In this document: piece after piece, positions 36,501 through 43,626 of the stretch
Numbering within the stretch: position 1 is the stretch's first letter
Layout of the letters: the number at the start of each line of letters is the position of its first letter
Program-made: the position numbers and the translations under genes
Notes under the pieces: generated by a model
The model's input: the letters and a program-made list of their open reading frames with translations, nothing else
Told to the model about the DNA's origin: nothing
Database searches by the model: none
Assembly (NCBI RefSeq): GCF_049896245.1
Contig: NZ_JAFCTX010000018.1
Location: 1 to 64,000, forward strand
DNA from: Cypionkella sp049896245
Lineage (GTDB): Bacteria > Pseudomonadota > Alphaproteobacteria > Rhodobacterales > Rhodobacteraceae
DNA length: 64,000 bases
Reading direction: 5' to 3'

Positions 36501-36806
36501 GTCCGGTTCAAAGCATGGCAGCCGCCTTTGGCCTTGCACCCGGTCCTCCCCGTCAACGCGCCGCTGACCTTCGATGTCTACGACACTTGGACAGGTCGCG
36601 CTTTGGGCGGCTGCACCTATCACGTCGCCCACCCCGGCGGGCGCAATTATGATACGTTCCCGGTGAACAGCAACGAGGCCGAAGCGCGCAGGCTTGCCCG
36701 GTTTGAACCACACGGGCATACTGGCGGCCAATATGAACCCACAGCCGAAACCCCGCACCCCGAGTTCCCGATGACCCTCGATCTGCGCCGCGCACCCCGG
36801 CACTGA
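33504..36806 (+). CDS. Transglutaminase-like plus DUF2126 protein
   Basis: A very large protein of 1100 aa. Residues 1-290 are a transglutaminase-like cysteine protease fold with Cys180 (LGSCRDTSWLL), His229 (DLHAWCEVYLPGAGW) and Asp245 (GLDPTSG). From about 320 to the end it is DUF2126, with motifs such as TMGGEPTFVS, GKWYPGE and FDTRGPLPDF. The gene overlaps the following ATP-grasp/alpha-E gene (TGATG) and leads a three-gene operon known from comparative genomics and predicted to make or modify peptides. No signal peptide. Biochemical activity is unproven. Confidence 0.87.
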   Translation: MSILASIYHLTHYKYDRPVTLGPQIIRLRPAPHSRTRVVSHALKVTPANHFVNYQQDLYGNWLARYVFPDPVTELKIEVDLTADMTVYNPFDFFVEASAETWPFNYPAEIAEDLVIYRSCDAPGPLLQAFLDRVPRDPLRTIDFIVRLNAQIAQEIGYVIRMEPGVQTPEETLGLALGSCRDTSWLLVQSLRHLGFAARFVSGYLIQLKPDLTAVDGPQGTDKDFTDLHAWCEVYLPGAGWIGLDPTSGLLTGESHIPLSATPHYANAAPISGMASYAEVAFDFDMTVTRTAEHPRITMPFSDAAWDDLNALGHKVDAALAAGDVRLTMGGEPTFVSTDDFEAGEWNTDAVGPTKRVFADALIRRLQAKFAPGGFLHYGQGKWYPGETLPRWTFSLYWRRDGKPIWANPDLIAHEVLEGATPEQASTLLQNIAETLGLPTENVTPAFEDPAEWIVKEGNLPENVTPENSQLKDPEERNRIARVFSRGLTEPSGFVLPAQRWQSRAAQTWVSEKWALRRGHLFLVPGDSPVGYRLPLGSLPYVKPADYPHIHPSDPFDTRGPLPDFTPEPAQAVASFTASEATQDRREQVISDLAGSVRTAISVEPRDGRLCVFMPPVEKVEDYLELIAAAEAAAKKLGLPVHIEGYGPPNDPRLNVIRVAPDPGVIEVNIHPSHNWAETVLTTEIVYEEARQLRLGADKFMIDGKHTGTGGGNHVVVGGVTPSDSPFLRRPDLLASLILHWQRHPSLSYMFSGLFIGPTSQAPRIDEARMDALYELEIALAQIPTPGQGAAPPPWLIDRLLRNLLVDVTGNTHRAEICIDKLYSPDGPTGRLGLVEFRGFEMPPNPRMSLAQQLLIRALIARMWASPIKGNLTRWGTNLADRFMLPHFVWADFLDVLADLRQQGFDFNPDWFKAQAEFRFPFCGEATFEGVTLEIRQALEPWHVMGETGAIGGTVRYTDSSVERLQAKLTGGDPGRYTVTCNQRQMPMQTVGAGVSVAAVRFKAWQPPLALHPVLPVNAPLTFDVYDTWTGRALGGCTYHVAHPGGRNYDTFPVNSNEAEARRLARFEPHGHTGGQYEPTAETPHPEFPMTLDLRRAPRH

Positions 36807-39202
36807 TGGCACGCAAGGCCACAGCAAAGCCGGTCGATACCCAGCTTTTCGCCCGGTATCAGCCCCTTCCCGGCGTGCCGGATGAACTGGTGGACGCGCA
36901 AGGCGCGATGCGTCCGGTTTGGGCTGGCCTGATCGCGCATATGTCGGGGCTGTCGGCAGCAGGGGTGCAGGATGCCTTCGCGCGCGGTGAACAGCATCTC
37001 GCCGATACCGGCGTGTTCTTCCGAAAATATGGCGACAAATCCAGCGCGGGCCGCGACTGGCCGTTCTCAGCCGTGCCGATCCTGCTGCCCGAAGCCGATT
37101 GGCGCGGCATTCAGGCAGGGCTGATCCAACGCGCCGATCTGATGGAGATGCTGGCAGCCGACCTTTACGGCGAAAACCGACTGGTGACCGAGGGCCATCT
37201 GCCTGCCAGCCTGATCGCCGAGAACCCCGAATGGCTGCGGCCCATGGTGGGAGTGAAACCCCGCTCGGGCCACTTCCTGCATTTCATGGCGTTTGAGATT
37301 GGCCGAGGCCCAGATGGCAGTTGGTGGGTACTGTCTGACCGCACCGACGCGCCCTCTGGTGCGGGCTTTGCGCTGGAAAACCGCGTGGCAGCCAGCCGCG
37401 TGTTCCCCGACCTGTACCGCAATACCAACGTCCATCGCCTCGCAGGCTTCTTCCGCGCCTTCCGCGATGCGCTTGAAAACCTGCGCAGCGATCCGACCTC
37501 TCGCGTCGGCATCCTGACCCCCGGCCCCTTGACCGATACCTATTACGAGCAGGCCTATATCGCCCGCTATCTCGGCATGGCTTTGCTCGAAGGCGAAGAC
37601 CTTACCGTTGAAAACGGCCAGCTTTATGTCCGCACCGTCGAAGGCCTCGCCCCGGTCGATGTGCTGTGGCGGCGGATGGATGGCATCTGGGCTGATCCGC
37701 TGGAACTGCGCGGCGACAGCCATCTCGGCACCCCCGGCCTGATGTCGGCGGTGCGGCAAGGCCATGTCACTATGGTGAACGCTTTGGGAGTCGGCGTGCT
37801 GGAAACTCAGGCGCTGATGGCCTTTCTGCCCAAAATCTGCAAAGTGCTGACCGGGCAGCCGCTGCAAATCTCTAATGTGGCCACATGGTGGTGCGGTCAG
37901 GCCAAAGAGCTTGCCCATGTCCGCGCCCATGCCGACCGGATGCTGATCGGCCCGGCCATGGCCACCCGCATTGCCTTTGAATCCACCGCCCCGCATGCCG
38001 TTGGCGGCCAGATGCGCGGCAGCGAGGACGACGCTGATCTGCACGACTGGCTGACCGACAACGCAGGCGGCTTGGTTGGCAAAGAACTCGTCACCCTCTC
38101 GACCACGCCGTTCTATGAAAACGGCGCTTTGGTGCCTCGGCCGATGTCACTGCGCGTCTTCCTTGCCCGCACCGAACAAGGCTGGCAAGTCATGCCCGGC
38201 GGCTTTGCCCGCATTGGCGCAGGCACCGACACCACCGCGATTTCTATGCGCAACGGCGGCTCGGTCGCCGATGTCTGGGTGGTCAGCGACACGCCCGTCG
38301 AACCCGTCACCCTGCGCACCCCCAAATCCACCCCCTTCATCCGCGCCCAGCCCGGCCCCTTGCCCAGCCGCGCCGCTGACAATCTGTTCTGGCTCGGCCG
38401 CTATGTCGAGCGCACCGAGGGTCTGCTGCGCCTCGTCCGCGCCTACAACGGCAGGGTGAATGAGGCGGGCAACACAGCCCTGCTTGCCACCATCCGCGCC
38501 CGGCTGAAATCCTACGGCGTCGATGCAACCGAAGCCTTCCCGGCAGGCGTGCTGAGCACCCTCAGCTCCGCGGTCTACAGCGCCAGCCAAATCCGCGACC
38601 GCTTCAGCGTCGATGGCTGGTCCGCCTTGCAGGATATCGAGAAATCCATGACCCGCATCGCCAAAACCACCGAAACCGGCGGTGATGCGGCGCAGGTGAT
38701 GAGCGTGATGCTGCGCAAAATCGCGGGCTTTTCCGGCCTTGTGCATGAAAACATGTATCGCGCGACGGGTTGGCATTTTCTGTCGATTGGCCGGTCCTTA
38801 GAGCGTGCCGCGATGATGACCGATCTGTTGGCTGCGGTGACAGGCCCCGTTTCTCTGCCCGGCGGCCTCGATATGGCGATTGAGGTTGGTGACAGCATCA
38901 TGGTCCACCGCCAGCGCTACGCCGTGTTCACCAGCCGCGAAAGCGTCGTTGACCTGCTGGGCCTTGACGAATCCAACCCGCGCTCGGTGCGCTTCCATCT
39001 CGATGTGATCGCCAAATGCGTCGATGAGTTGCACAGCACAGGCCCACATGGCCAGATGACCGAGTTTGAACGCAACGTGCGACTGCTGCAAACCTCTGTC
39101 ATCGTCCACACCGTCGAAACCCTGAACACCGAAGCGCTGCTGAAAGCCCGTGGTCAAATCTATGATCTGTCCACCGCGCTCAGCGCCGCGTTCATGCATT
39201 AA
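36806..39202 (+). CDS. Circularly permuted ATP-grasp plus alpha-E domain protein
   Basis: A 798-aa fusion. Residues about 20-490 are the circularly permuted ATP-grasp domain (COG2308 type; RPVWAGLIAHM, VLTPGPLTDTYYEQAYIARYLG, LRGDSHLGTPGL), and about 500-798 the alpha-E helical domain (COG2307 type; LPSRAADNLFWLGRYVERTE, then YSASQIRDRFSVDGW). In many genomes these are two genes; here they are one chain. ATP-grasp enzymes of this branch are predicted amide-bond ligases. The operon setting suggests ligation acting together with transglutaminase cleavage or transfer. Confidence 0.88.
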   Translation: MARKATAKPVDTQLFARYQPLPGVPDELVDAQGAMRPVWAGLIAHMSGLSAAGVQDAFARGEQHLADTGVFFRKYGDKSSAGRDWPFSAVPILLPEADWRGIQAGLIQRADLMEMLAADLYGENRLVTEGHLPASLIAENPEWLRPMVGVKPRSGHFLHFMAFEIGRGPDGSWWVLSDRTDAPSGAGFALENRVAASRVFPDLYRNTNVHRLAGFFRAFRDALENLRSDPTSRVGILTPGPLTDTYYEQAYIARYLGMALLEGEDLTVENGQLYVRTVEGLAPVDVLWRRMDGIWADPLELRGDSHLGTPGLMSAVRQGHVTMVNALGVGVLETQALMAFLPKICKVLTGQPLQISNVATWWCGQAKELAHVRAHADRMLIGPAMATRIAFESTAPHAVGGQMRGSEDDADLHDWLTDNAGGLVGKELVTLSTTPFYENGALVPRPMSLRVFLARTEQGWQVMPGGFARIGAGTDTTAISMRNGGSVADVWVVSDTPVEPVTLRTPKSTPFIRAQPGPLPSRAADNLFWLGRYVERTEGLLRLVRAYNGRVNEAGNTALLATIRARLKSYGVDATEAFPAGVLSTLSSAVYSASQIRDRFSVDGWSALQDIEKSMTRIAKTTETGGDAAQVMSVMLRKIAGFSGLVHENMYRATGWHFLSIGRSLERAAMMTDLLAAVTGPVSLPGGLDMAIEVGDSIMVHRQRYAVFTSRESVVDLLGLDESNPRSVRFHLDVIAKCVDELHSTGPHGQMTEFERNVRLLQTSVIVHTVETLNTEALLKARGQIYDLSTALSAAFMH

Positions 39203-39213
39203 AACATGCCCCG

Positions 39214-39239
39214 TTTCGATAAAAATAGTCTTATCGAAA
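39214..39239. repeat. Inverted repeat inside the ATP-grasp/transglutaminase operon
   Basis: TTTCGATAA and TTATCGAAA are perfect 9-bp arms around 8 bases, 12 bases after the ATP-grasp gene stops. No U-tract follows, so an RNA processing stem or a regulator site is as likely as termination. Confidence 0.5.
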
Positions 39240-39312
39240 GACCCATTCGAGCGTATGCAAAAGCCAGCGATTTGCGATTCAAAGTGAACCTGACAGGCAC
39301 GAGGGGCAGGCG

Positions 39313-40191
39313 ATGATCTACGACATCAAGCTGCAAATCGCCTATCAATATGCCAATCCGGCAGTGGGCGGGCGGCATGTGGTTTGCGTGATGCCGCTCG
39401 ACATGCCCGGTCAGCGCGTGATGGCAAGCTTGCTCGACATCACGCCGCGCCCGGAAGAACGCTTGGACCGGGTGGATTTCTTCGGCAACCGCATCACCGA
39501 GTTCAGCTTTCGCGGCCCGCATGATTCGGTGGCGTTCACCATGAAAGCCCGGATCGAGCGGCTGATCACCCCCAGCCTGCCCGCCAATGCCATCGCTTTG
39601 GCCGCCATGCCCGCCGCTTTGGCCGCCGAGCGCGATCTTGGTCCGAATTCACCGCTGCATTTCCTGTCGCCCTCGGTCCGTGTCCCGCGTGACCGCGCGA
39701 TGGCCGCCTTTGCCCATGGCGCTTTGCACCCCGACACGCATGTAGGCGAAGCCGTTGTCGCCATCGGCAGCGCTTTGTATCGGCATCTGAAATTTGATCC
39801 GAAAGCCACCACCGTTGACACGCCTGCAACCGAGGCTTTTGCCAAGCGCCACGGTGTCTGTCAGGATTTCTCGCATATCATGATCGCCTGCCTGCGCGGC
39901 GTGGGTATCCCCGCAGGCTATGTCAGTGGCTTTCTGCGCACTCTGCCCCCGCCCGGAAAACCGCGACTGGAGGGGGCCGATGCGATGCACGCTTGGGTGC
40001 GCGCTTGGTGTGGCCCAGAGGCGGGCTGGATCGAGTTCGATCCCACCAACGACAAGCTGGCAGGCGAAGATCACATCGTCGTGGCGCGGGGCCGCGATTA
40101 CGCCGATGTCTCGCCGATCAAAGGCACGATGCGAATCTCGGGCGGGCAGAAAAGCAAACAAGCTGTCGATGTGATCCCGCTGGCGGGGTAG
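39313..40191 (+). CDS. Transglutaminase-like cysteine protease domain protein
   Basis: A 292-aa protein with an N-terminal beta domain (to about 90) and a transglutaminase core: Cys183 (HGVCQDFSHIMIACLRGVGIPA), His226 (DAMHAWVRAWCG) and Asp243 (IEFDPTND). Catalytic residues are intact, so protease or amide-transfer activity is plausible. It closes the operon, 110 bases after the ATP-grasp/alpha-E gene, with GGGGCAGG before ATG 39313. A proteasome-like Anbu gene, often found with this set, is absent. Confidence 0.9.
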   Translation: MIYDIKLQIAYQYANPAVGGRHVVCVMPLDMPGQRVMASLLDITPRPEERLDRVDFFGNRITEFSFRGPHDSVAFTMKARIERLITPSLPANAIALAAMPAALAAERDLGPNSPLHFLSPSVRVPRDRAMAAFAHGALHPDTHVGEAVVAIGSALYRHLKFDPKATTVDTPATEAFAKRHGVCQDFSHIMIACLRGVGIPAGYVSGFLRTLPPPGKPRLEGADAMHAWVRAWCGPEAGWIEFDPTNDKLAGEDHIVVARGRDYADVSPIKGTMRISGGQKSKQAVDVIPLAG

Positions 40192-40204
40192 ACCAAGCCA
40201 ACTG

Positions 40205-40882
40205 TTATGCGGTTTGCACCTGCGGCGGCGCCGCCATCTGCGCCTCGATGAACCGCGCGGTGCGCAGATAATGTTCGGCCAACAGATCGCAGGCCAAATT
40301 GGCATCCCGCGCCAGTGCCGCCTGCGACAGCGCGTCATGTTCGGCCTGAATATCGCGGTGATGCTCGACACTGCGCTGTTGCAGCATCGGATAGCGATAG
40401 CGCTCGGCCTCGACATACAGCCGCTGGAAAAACTCCAACAACCAGCCTGATCCACAGCCCGCGATCAGCGCCAGATGAAAGCCGCGATGGCGGTCCTCCA
40501 GCAGCTTTTGCTCATCGGCGTTTGCCTCAGCCATGCGTGCCGATTGCAGCATCAGGCTATGCAGGGCGCCGACAATCCCGGCCTCCCAGTCATCGCCGCC
40601 CTGTTCGATGGAAAGCCGCAGCGCGCGCTGTTCGATCAGCACGCGGGTGTTGATGGTATCCCACATTTCCGCCATCGACAGCGGTGCCACCGAAAACCCG
40701 CGCAGGGCAATCGAGGTCACCAACCGCTCGGCCTGCAAGCGGTTCAACGCCTCGCGCAGCGGTGAAAACCCCATGCCATAGCGCTCGGATAACTGCGCCA
40801 TCCGCAACGGTTTGCCCGGAGCCAGCACGCCACGCACAATGTCTCGCCGCAACGCGTCATAGGCGGTTTCTGCCAAAGTCAT
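40205..40882 (-). CDS. GntR-family regulator (FCD domain)
   Basis: A 225-aa regulator from ATG 40882: winged helix (about 1-70, AQLSERYGMGFSPLREALNRL) and FCD domain (RHRGFHLALIAGCGSGWLLEFF, EHDALSQAALARD). It is divergent from the decayed gentisate dioxygenase/nitrilase genes, which it probably once controlled. The frame itself is intact. A start at 40918 would lack a ribosome site. Confidence 0.86.
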   Translation of the reverse strand: MTLAETAYDALRRDIVRGVLAPGKPLRMAQLSERYGMGFSPLREALNRLQAERLVTSIALRGFSVAPLSMAEMWDTINTRVLIEQRALRLSIEQGGDDWEAGIVGALHSLMLQSARMAEANADEQKLLEDRHRGFHLALIAGCGSGWLLEFFQRLYVEAERYRYPMLQQRSVEHHRDIQAEHDALSQAALARDANLACDLLAEHYLRTARFIEAQMAAPPQVQTA

Positions 40883-41025
40883 CCGGGGCCTCTTTCTGCT
40901 GCCTTCAGTATGGCGCAAGGCAGATCAGACGGCAATTTCATCATTCTCGAAAATATGAATTTCTTGCGAAAATAAATCTGACATTTTACGCGAACAGAGT
41001 CGGCATCTGGGGGCAGCGATACGCA

Positions 41026-41379
41026 ATCAGAGCGAAAATCACCGCAAGGACGTGGCCGGTCGCGCCAATGTCGAAGACACACCGGAACTGCTGGCCTATT
41101 ACGACCAGCTCGAAAAGCTCAGCACCGGCGCTTTGTGGACGGTGGCTAACAAGATCGAGCCCTGTGCAGCCGAAAAGCCAATCGGTTCCCGTGGTCTGGC
41201 GCTACCGTGATCTGCGCGCGAAAGTGTTGCGCTCGGTGCAACTGGTGACGCCGGAAAAAGCCGGACGGCGGGTGATCTATCTCACATCCCCGGCCGCACC
41301 GATGTTGCCGCAGCGGTGGGCTGGATCTATGCCGGCCTGCAAGTGATGAACCCCGGCAAGGTCGCCTCGGCCCACCGCC
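41026..41379 (+). pseudogene. Gentisate 1,2-dioxygenase remnant (N-terminal part, two frameshifts)
   Basis: Conceptual translation in three pieces gives VEDTPELLAYYDQLEKLSTG..LWTVANKIEPW, then QPKSQSVPVVWRYRDLRAKV...GRRVIYLT, then DVAAAVGWIYAGLQVMNPG, the N-terminal half of a gentisate 1,2-dioxygenase. An extra T near 41165 and a missing base near 41287 break the frame. The homology ends at ASAHR, where the nitrilase remnant begins, and the cupin half with the iron ligands is gone. The 5' limit is uncertain. The gene cannot make an active enzyme. Confidence 0.85.
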
Positions 41380-41736
41380 GATGACCGCGACACGTGGCTT
41401 CCCACCATGCAGCATATCGCGCTAGAGGGACGCATCTTTGTGTTCACTGCCTGCCAATACATCACCCGCGCCGCTTACGGCCCCGACCACGAAAGTGCTT
41501 TGGGCGATGCCCCCGATACAGTGATGATGCGCGGCGGCTCTGCCATCATCGGCCCCTTGGGCAAAGTCCTCGCTGGCCCTGATTTCAGCGGTGAAACCAT
41601 CCTCTACGCCGAAATCGACCCGACAGAAGTAATGCGCGCCAAGTATGATTTCGACGTGACGGGCCATTACGCCCGCCCCGATGTGTTCGAGTTGACCGTC
41701 GATACCCGCGCCAAACGCGCCGTGAAAGAGATCTGA
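41371..41736 (+). pseudogene. Nitrilase C-terminal remnant
   Basis: From PTADDRDTWLPTMQHIALEG onward the frame reads as the last third of an aliphatic/aryl nitrilase (ITRAAYGPD, VMMRGGSAIIGPLGKVLAGPDFSGET, KYDFDVTGHYARPD). The Glu, Lys and Cys catalytic residues lie in the missing N-terminal part. The remnant is fused to the gentisate dioxygenase fragment within GCCCACCGCC (41370-41379). An ATG at 41407 opens a 109-codon frame that may still be translated, but without the active site. Its stop overlaps the flavin reductase start. Confidence 0.85.
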
Positions 41737-42345
41737 TGCGCTGGGATCGGGACAGGGTGGCCGAGCCCATCGCCCACAAACTGCTCTCCGCCACCGTGAT
41801 GCCGCGCCCGATTGCTTGGGTGGTGACGCAAAGCCCCGATGGCACGCTCAACGCCGCGCCCTACAGCTTTTTCAACGTCATGGGCTCCGCCCCGCCGACC
41901 CTTGTGCTGGGCCTGATGGCCGACCCGAAACGCGGCTTCAAAGATACGGCGACGAACATCCTCGCCACCGGGGAATTTGCGGTCAATCTGGTGTCTGAGT
42001 CCCTCGTGCAGCAGATGAACACCACCTCGGTTGATGCCCCAACCAGGATGAGTGAACTTAACCTCGCGGGCCTGGAAACCGAGGCTTCGGTGCATATCCG
42101 CCCGCCGCGCATCACCGCCAGACTGGTGGCGTTTGACTGTCGGATGCTGTCCTCGGTGGTCACTGGCCCGCATCAAAGCATCGTCATTGGCCGCGTGCTC
42201 GCCGTGCATATCGACGACCGCTTCATCCTGAACCCCGAGCGCGCGCATATCGACACCCGCCCTGAGCCTCGTTGCCCGCAGCCGTGACACATTCGAGTTG
42301 GATCGCCCGAAATGGGCCGAGTGGTCCACGCAAAACCTAAAATAA
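41736..42345 (+). pseudogene. Flavin reductase-like protein, frameshifted near the 3' end
   Basis: The first 170 codons encode a flavin reductase-like FMN-binding split barrel (MPRPIAWVVTQSPDGTLNAAPYSFFN, PTLVLGLM). After HIDT at about 42256 the frame is lost and stops at 42287; in another frame the expected ending continues as ALSLVARSRDTFELDRPKWA to a stop at 42345. A two-base deletion in a C-run explains this. The short product lacks the C-terminal helix. It follows two other decayed genes, so relaxed selection is likely. Confidence 0.78.
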
Positions 42346-42375
42346 TCGCAGTTTTGCAGGGTTTTCGAAAATCTG

Positions 42376-42418
42376 TTGACATAAAGATGAGTCTGATAAT
42401 TACTAAACCGATCAGTAA
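42376..42418 (+). promoter_or_regulatory. Putative promoter and TetR operator of the catabolic operon
   Basis: TTGACA (42376-42381), 17 bases, then ATTACT (42399-42404) form a promoter. TTACT at 42400-42404 and AGTAA at 42414-42418 are the ends of a 19-bp imperfect palindrome with 7 of 9 pairs, overlapping the -10 box. The TetR gene of this operon (46213) is the natural candidate to bind it. Confidence 0.5.
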
Positions 42419-42460
42419 AATATTTAGACTCGGGAACCATGGGTCAAAGGAGAAGCCGCG

Positions 42461-43513
42461 ATGATGCAAGAACGGATTGAGGGCAAATGGCTTGCCGCCT
42501 TCCGCCGCGTGTTGGCGCTGAACGGTATCGGCAAAGGCACCCCCATCGCCATCCTCGCCGAAACCCAATCCCGCCCGGTGCTGATCCACCTCTGCGAACT
42601 CGCCGCCTACGATCTTGGTGCGGAATTCTGCATCATCACCATGCCCACCCCGCCGCTCAACGCCCCCGTGCCCGTCAAATCCACTGGCACAAGCTGGGCG
42701 ATCCAGCAAAACCGCGCCGTGATCGAAGCCCTAAAACTGGTCGAAGTCATCGTCGATTGCACGGTAGAGGGCCTGATCCATGCCCCCGAATGGCCCGAGA
42801 TTGAGTCCGCAGGCCGCACCCGCCTGCTGGTGATCACCAACGAACACCCCGAGATTCTGGAACGCACCGAACCACGCGCCGAACACGGCCCCAAGGTCGC
42901 GCTTGGCAGCCAGATGCTGCGCGAAGCCTCGGAAATGCGCGTCACCTCTGACGCTGGCACCGACCTGACGATCAACCTGCGCGGCGCGCCCTGTGGCGGC
43001 ACCGCAGGCTTCGGCATCAAGCCCGGCGATGTAGCACATTGGCCGGGCGGCCTCTGCCTCGCTTTCCCCGGCAAAGATGCGGTGAATGGCCGGATCGTGA
43101 TGGATGTCGGCGACATGAACCTGACGTTCAAGACCTACCTCACCAGCCGCATCGACTGCACTATCGACAATGATTTCGTCACCGCCATTAAAGGCGACGG
43201 CATAGACGCCCTGCATTTCCGCGAATACATGGCCGCTTGGGACGATCCAAATGCCTACGGCCTCAGCCATGTCGGCTGGGGCATGAACCCGAACGCGCAT
43301 TGGATCAGCGCCGCCATGTACGACAAGCGTGACATGCAGGCGGTCGAATTCCGCGCCCTTGCCGGGTCTTTCCTGTGGTCCACCGGAGCCAACCAATACG
43401 CAGGCCGCTACACCCTTGGCCATTTTGATCTGCCGATGCGCAACTGCACCATTGCCCTTGACGGCCACATCGTCGTCAAAGCGGGCGTCCTTCAAGGCGA
43501 ACTGGCGCTTTAG
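42461..43513 (+). CDS. 2,5-dihydroxypyridine 5,6-dioxygenase family protein (NicX-like)
   Basis: A 350-aa protein that follows NicX along its C-terminal two thirds: HWPGG, VMDVGDMNLTFKTYLTSRID, REYMAAWDDPNAYGLSHVGWGMNPNAHW, FLWSTGANQYAG and GHFDLPMRNCTI. The histidine of SHVGWG and the His and Asp of GHFD match the iron(II) ligands of NicX. NicX opens the ring of 2,5-dihydroxypyridine to N-formylmaleamate. AAAGGAG precedes ATG 42461. First gene of the operon; no maleamate amidase or maleate isomerase follows, so the true substrate may differ. Confidence 0.82.
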   Translation: MMQERIEGKWLAAFRRVLALNGIGKGTPIAILAETQSRPVLIHLCELAAYDLGAEFCIITMPTPPLNAPVPVKSTGTSWAIQQNRAVIEALKLVEVIVDCTVEGLIHAPEWPEIESAGRTRLLVITNEHPEILERTEPRAEHGPKVALGSQMLREASEMRVTSDAGTDLTINLRGAPCGGTAGFGIKPGDVAHWPGGLCLAFPGKDAVNGRIVMDVGDMNLTFKTYLTSRIDCTIDNDFVTAIKGDGIDALHFREYMAAWDDPNAYGLSHVGWGMNPNAHWISAAMYDKRDMQAVEFRALAGSFLWSTGANQYAGRYTLGHFDLPMRNCTIALDGHIVVKAGVLQGELAL

Positions 43514-43517
43514 AGGG

Positions 43518-43602
43518 TGTCAGGTTTTGACAAAAAACGGCATCGAAAAACGCGTCCGAGCCCTGCGAGCGGCAGCGATGTTCGATTCATCCAAACCTGA
43601 CA
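43518..43602. repeat. 85-bp MITE-like segment with 10-bp terminal inverted repeats
   Basis: TGTCAGGTTT (43518-43527) and AAACCTGACA (43593-43602) are perfect inverted ends of a short non-coding segment that fills the gap between the NicX-like and acyl-CoA-dehydrogenase-like genes. Inner CATCG/CGATG arms add symmetry. No flanking duplication is clear, so a plain stem-loop is the alternative. Confidence 0.45.
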
Positions 43603-43626
43603 TGCCTTAGCGCCCCGGAGAACACC

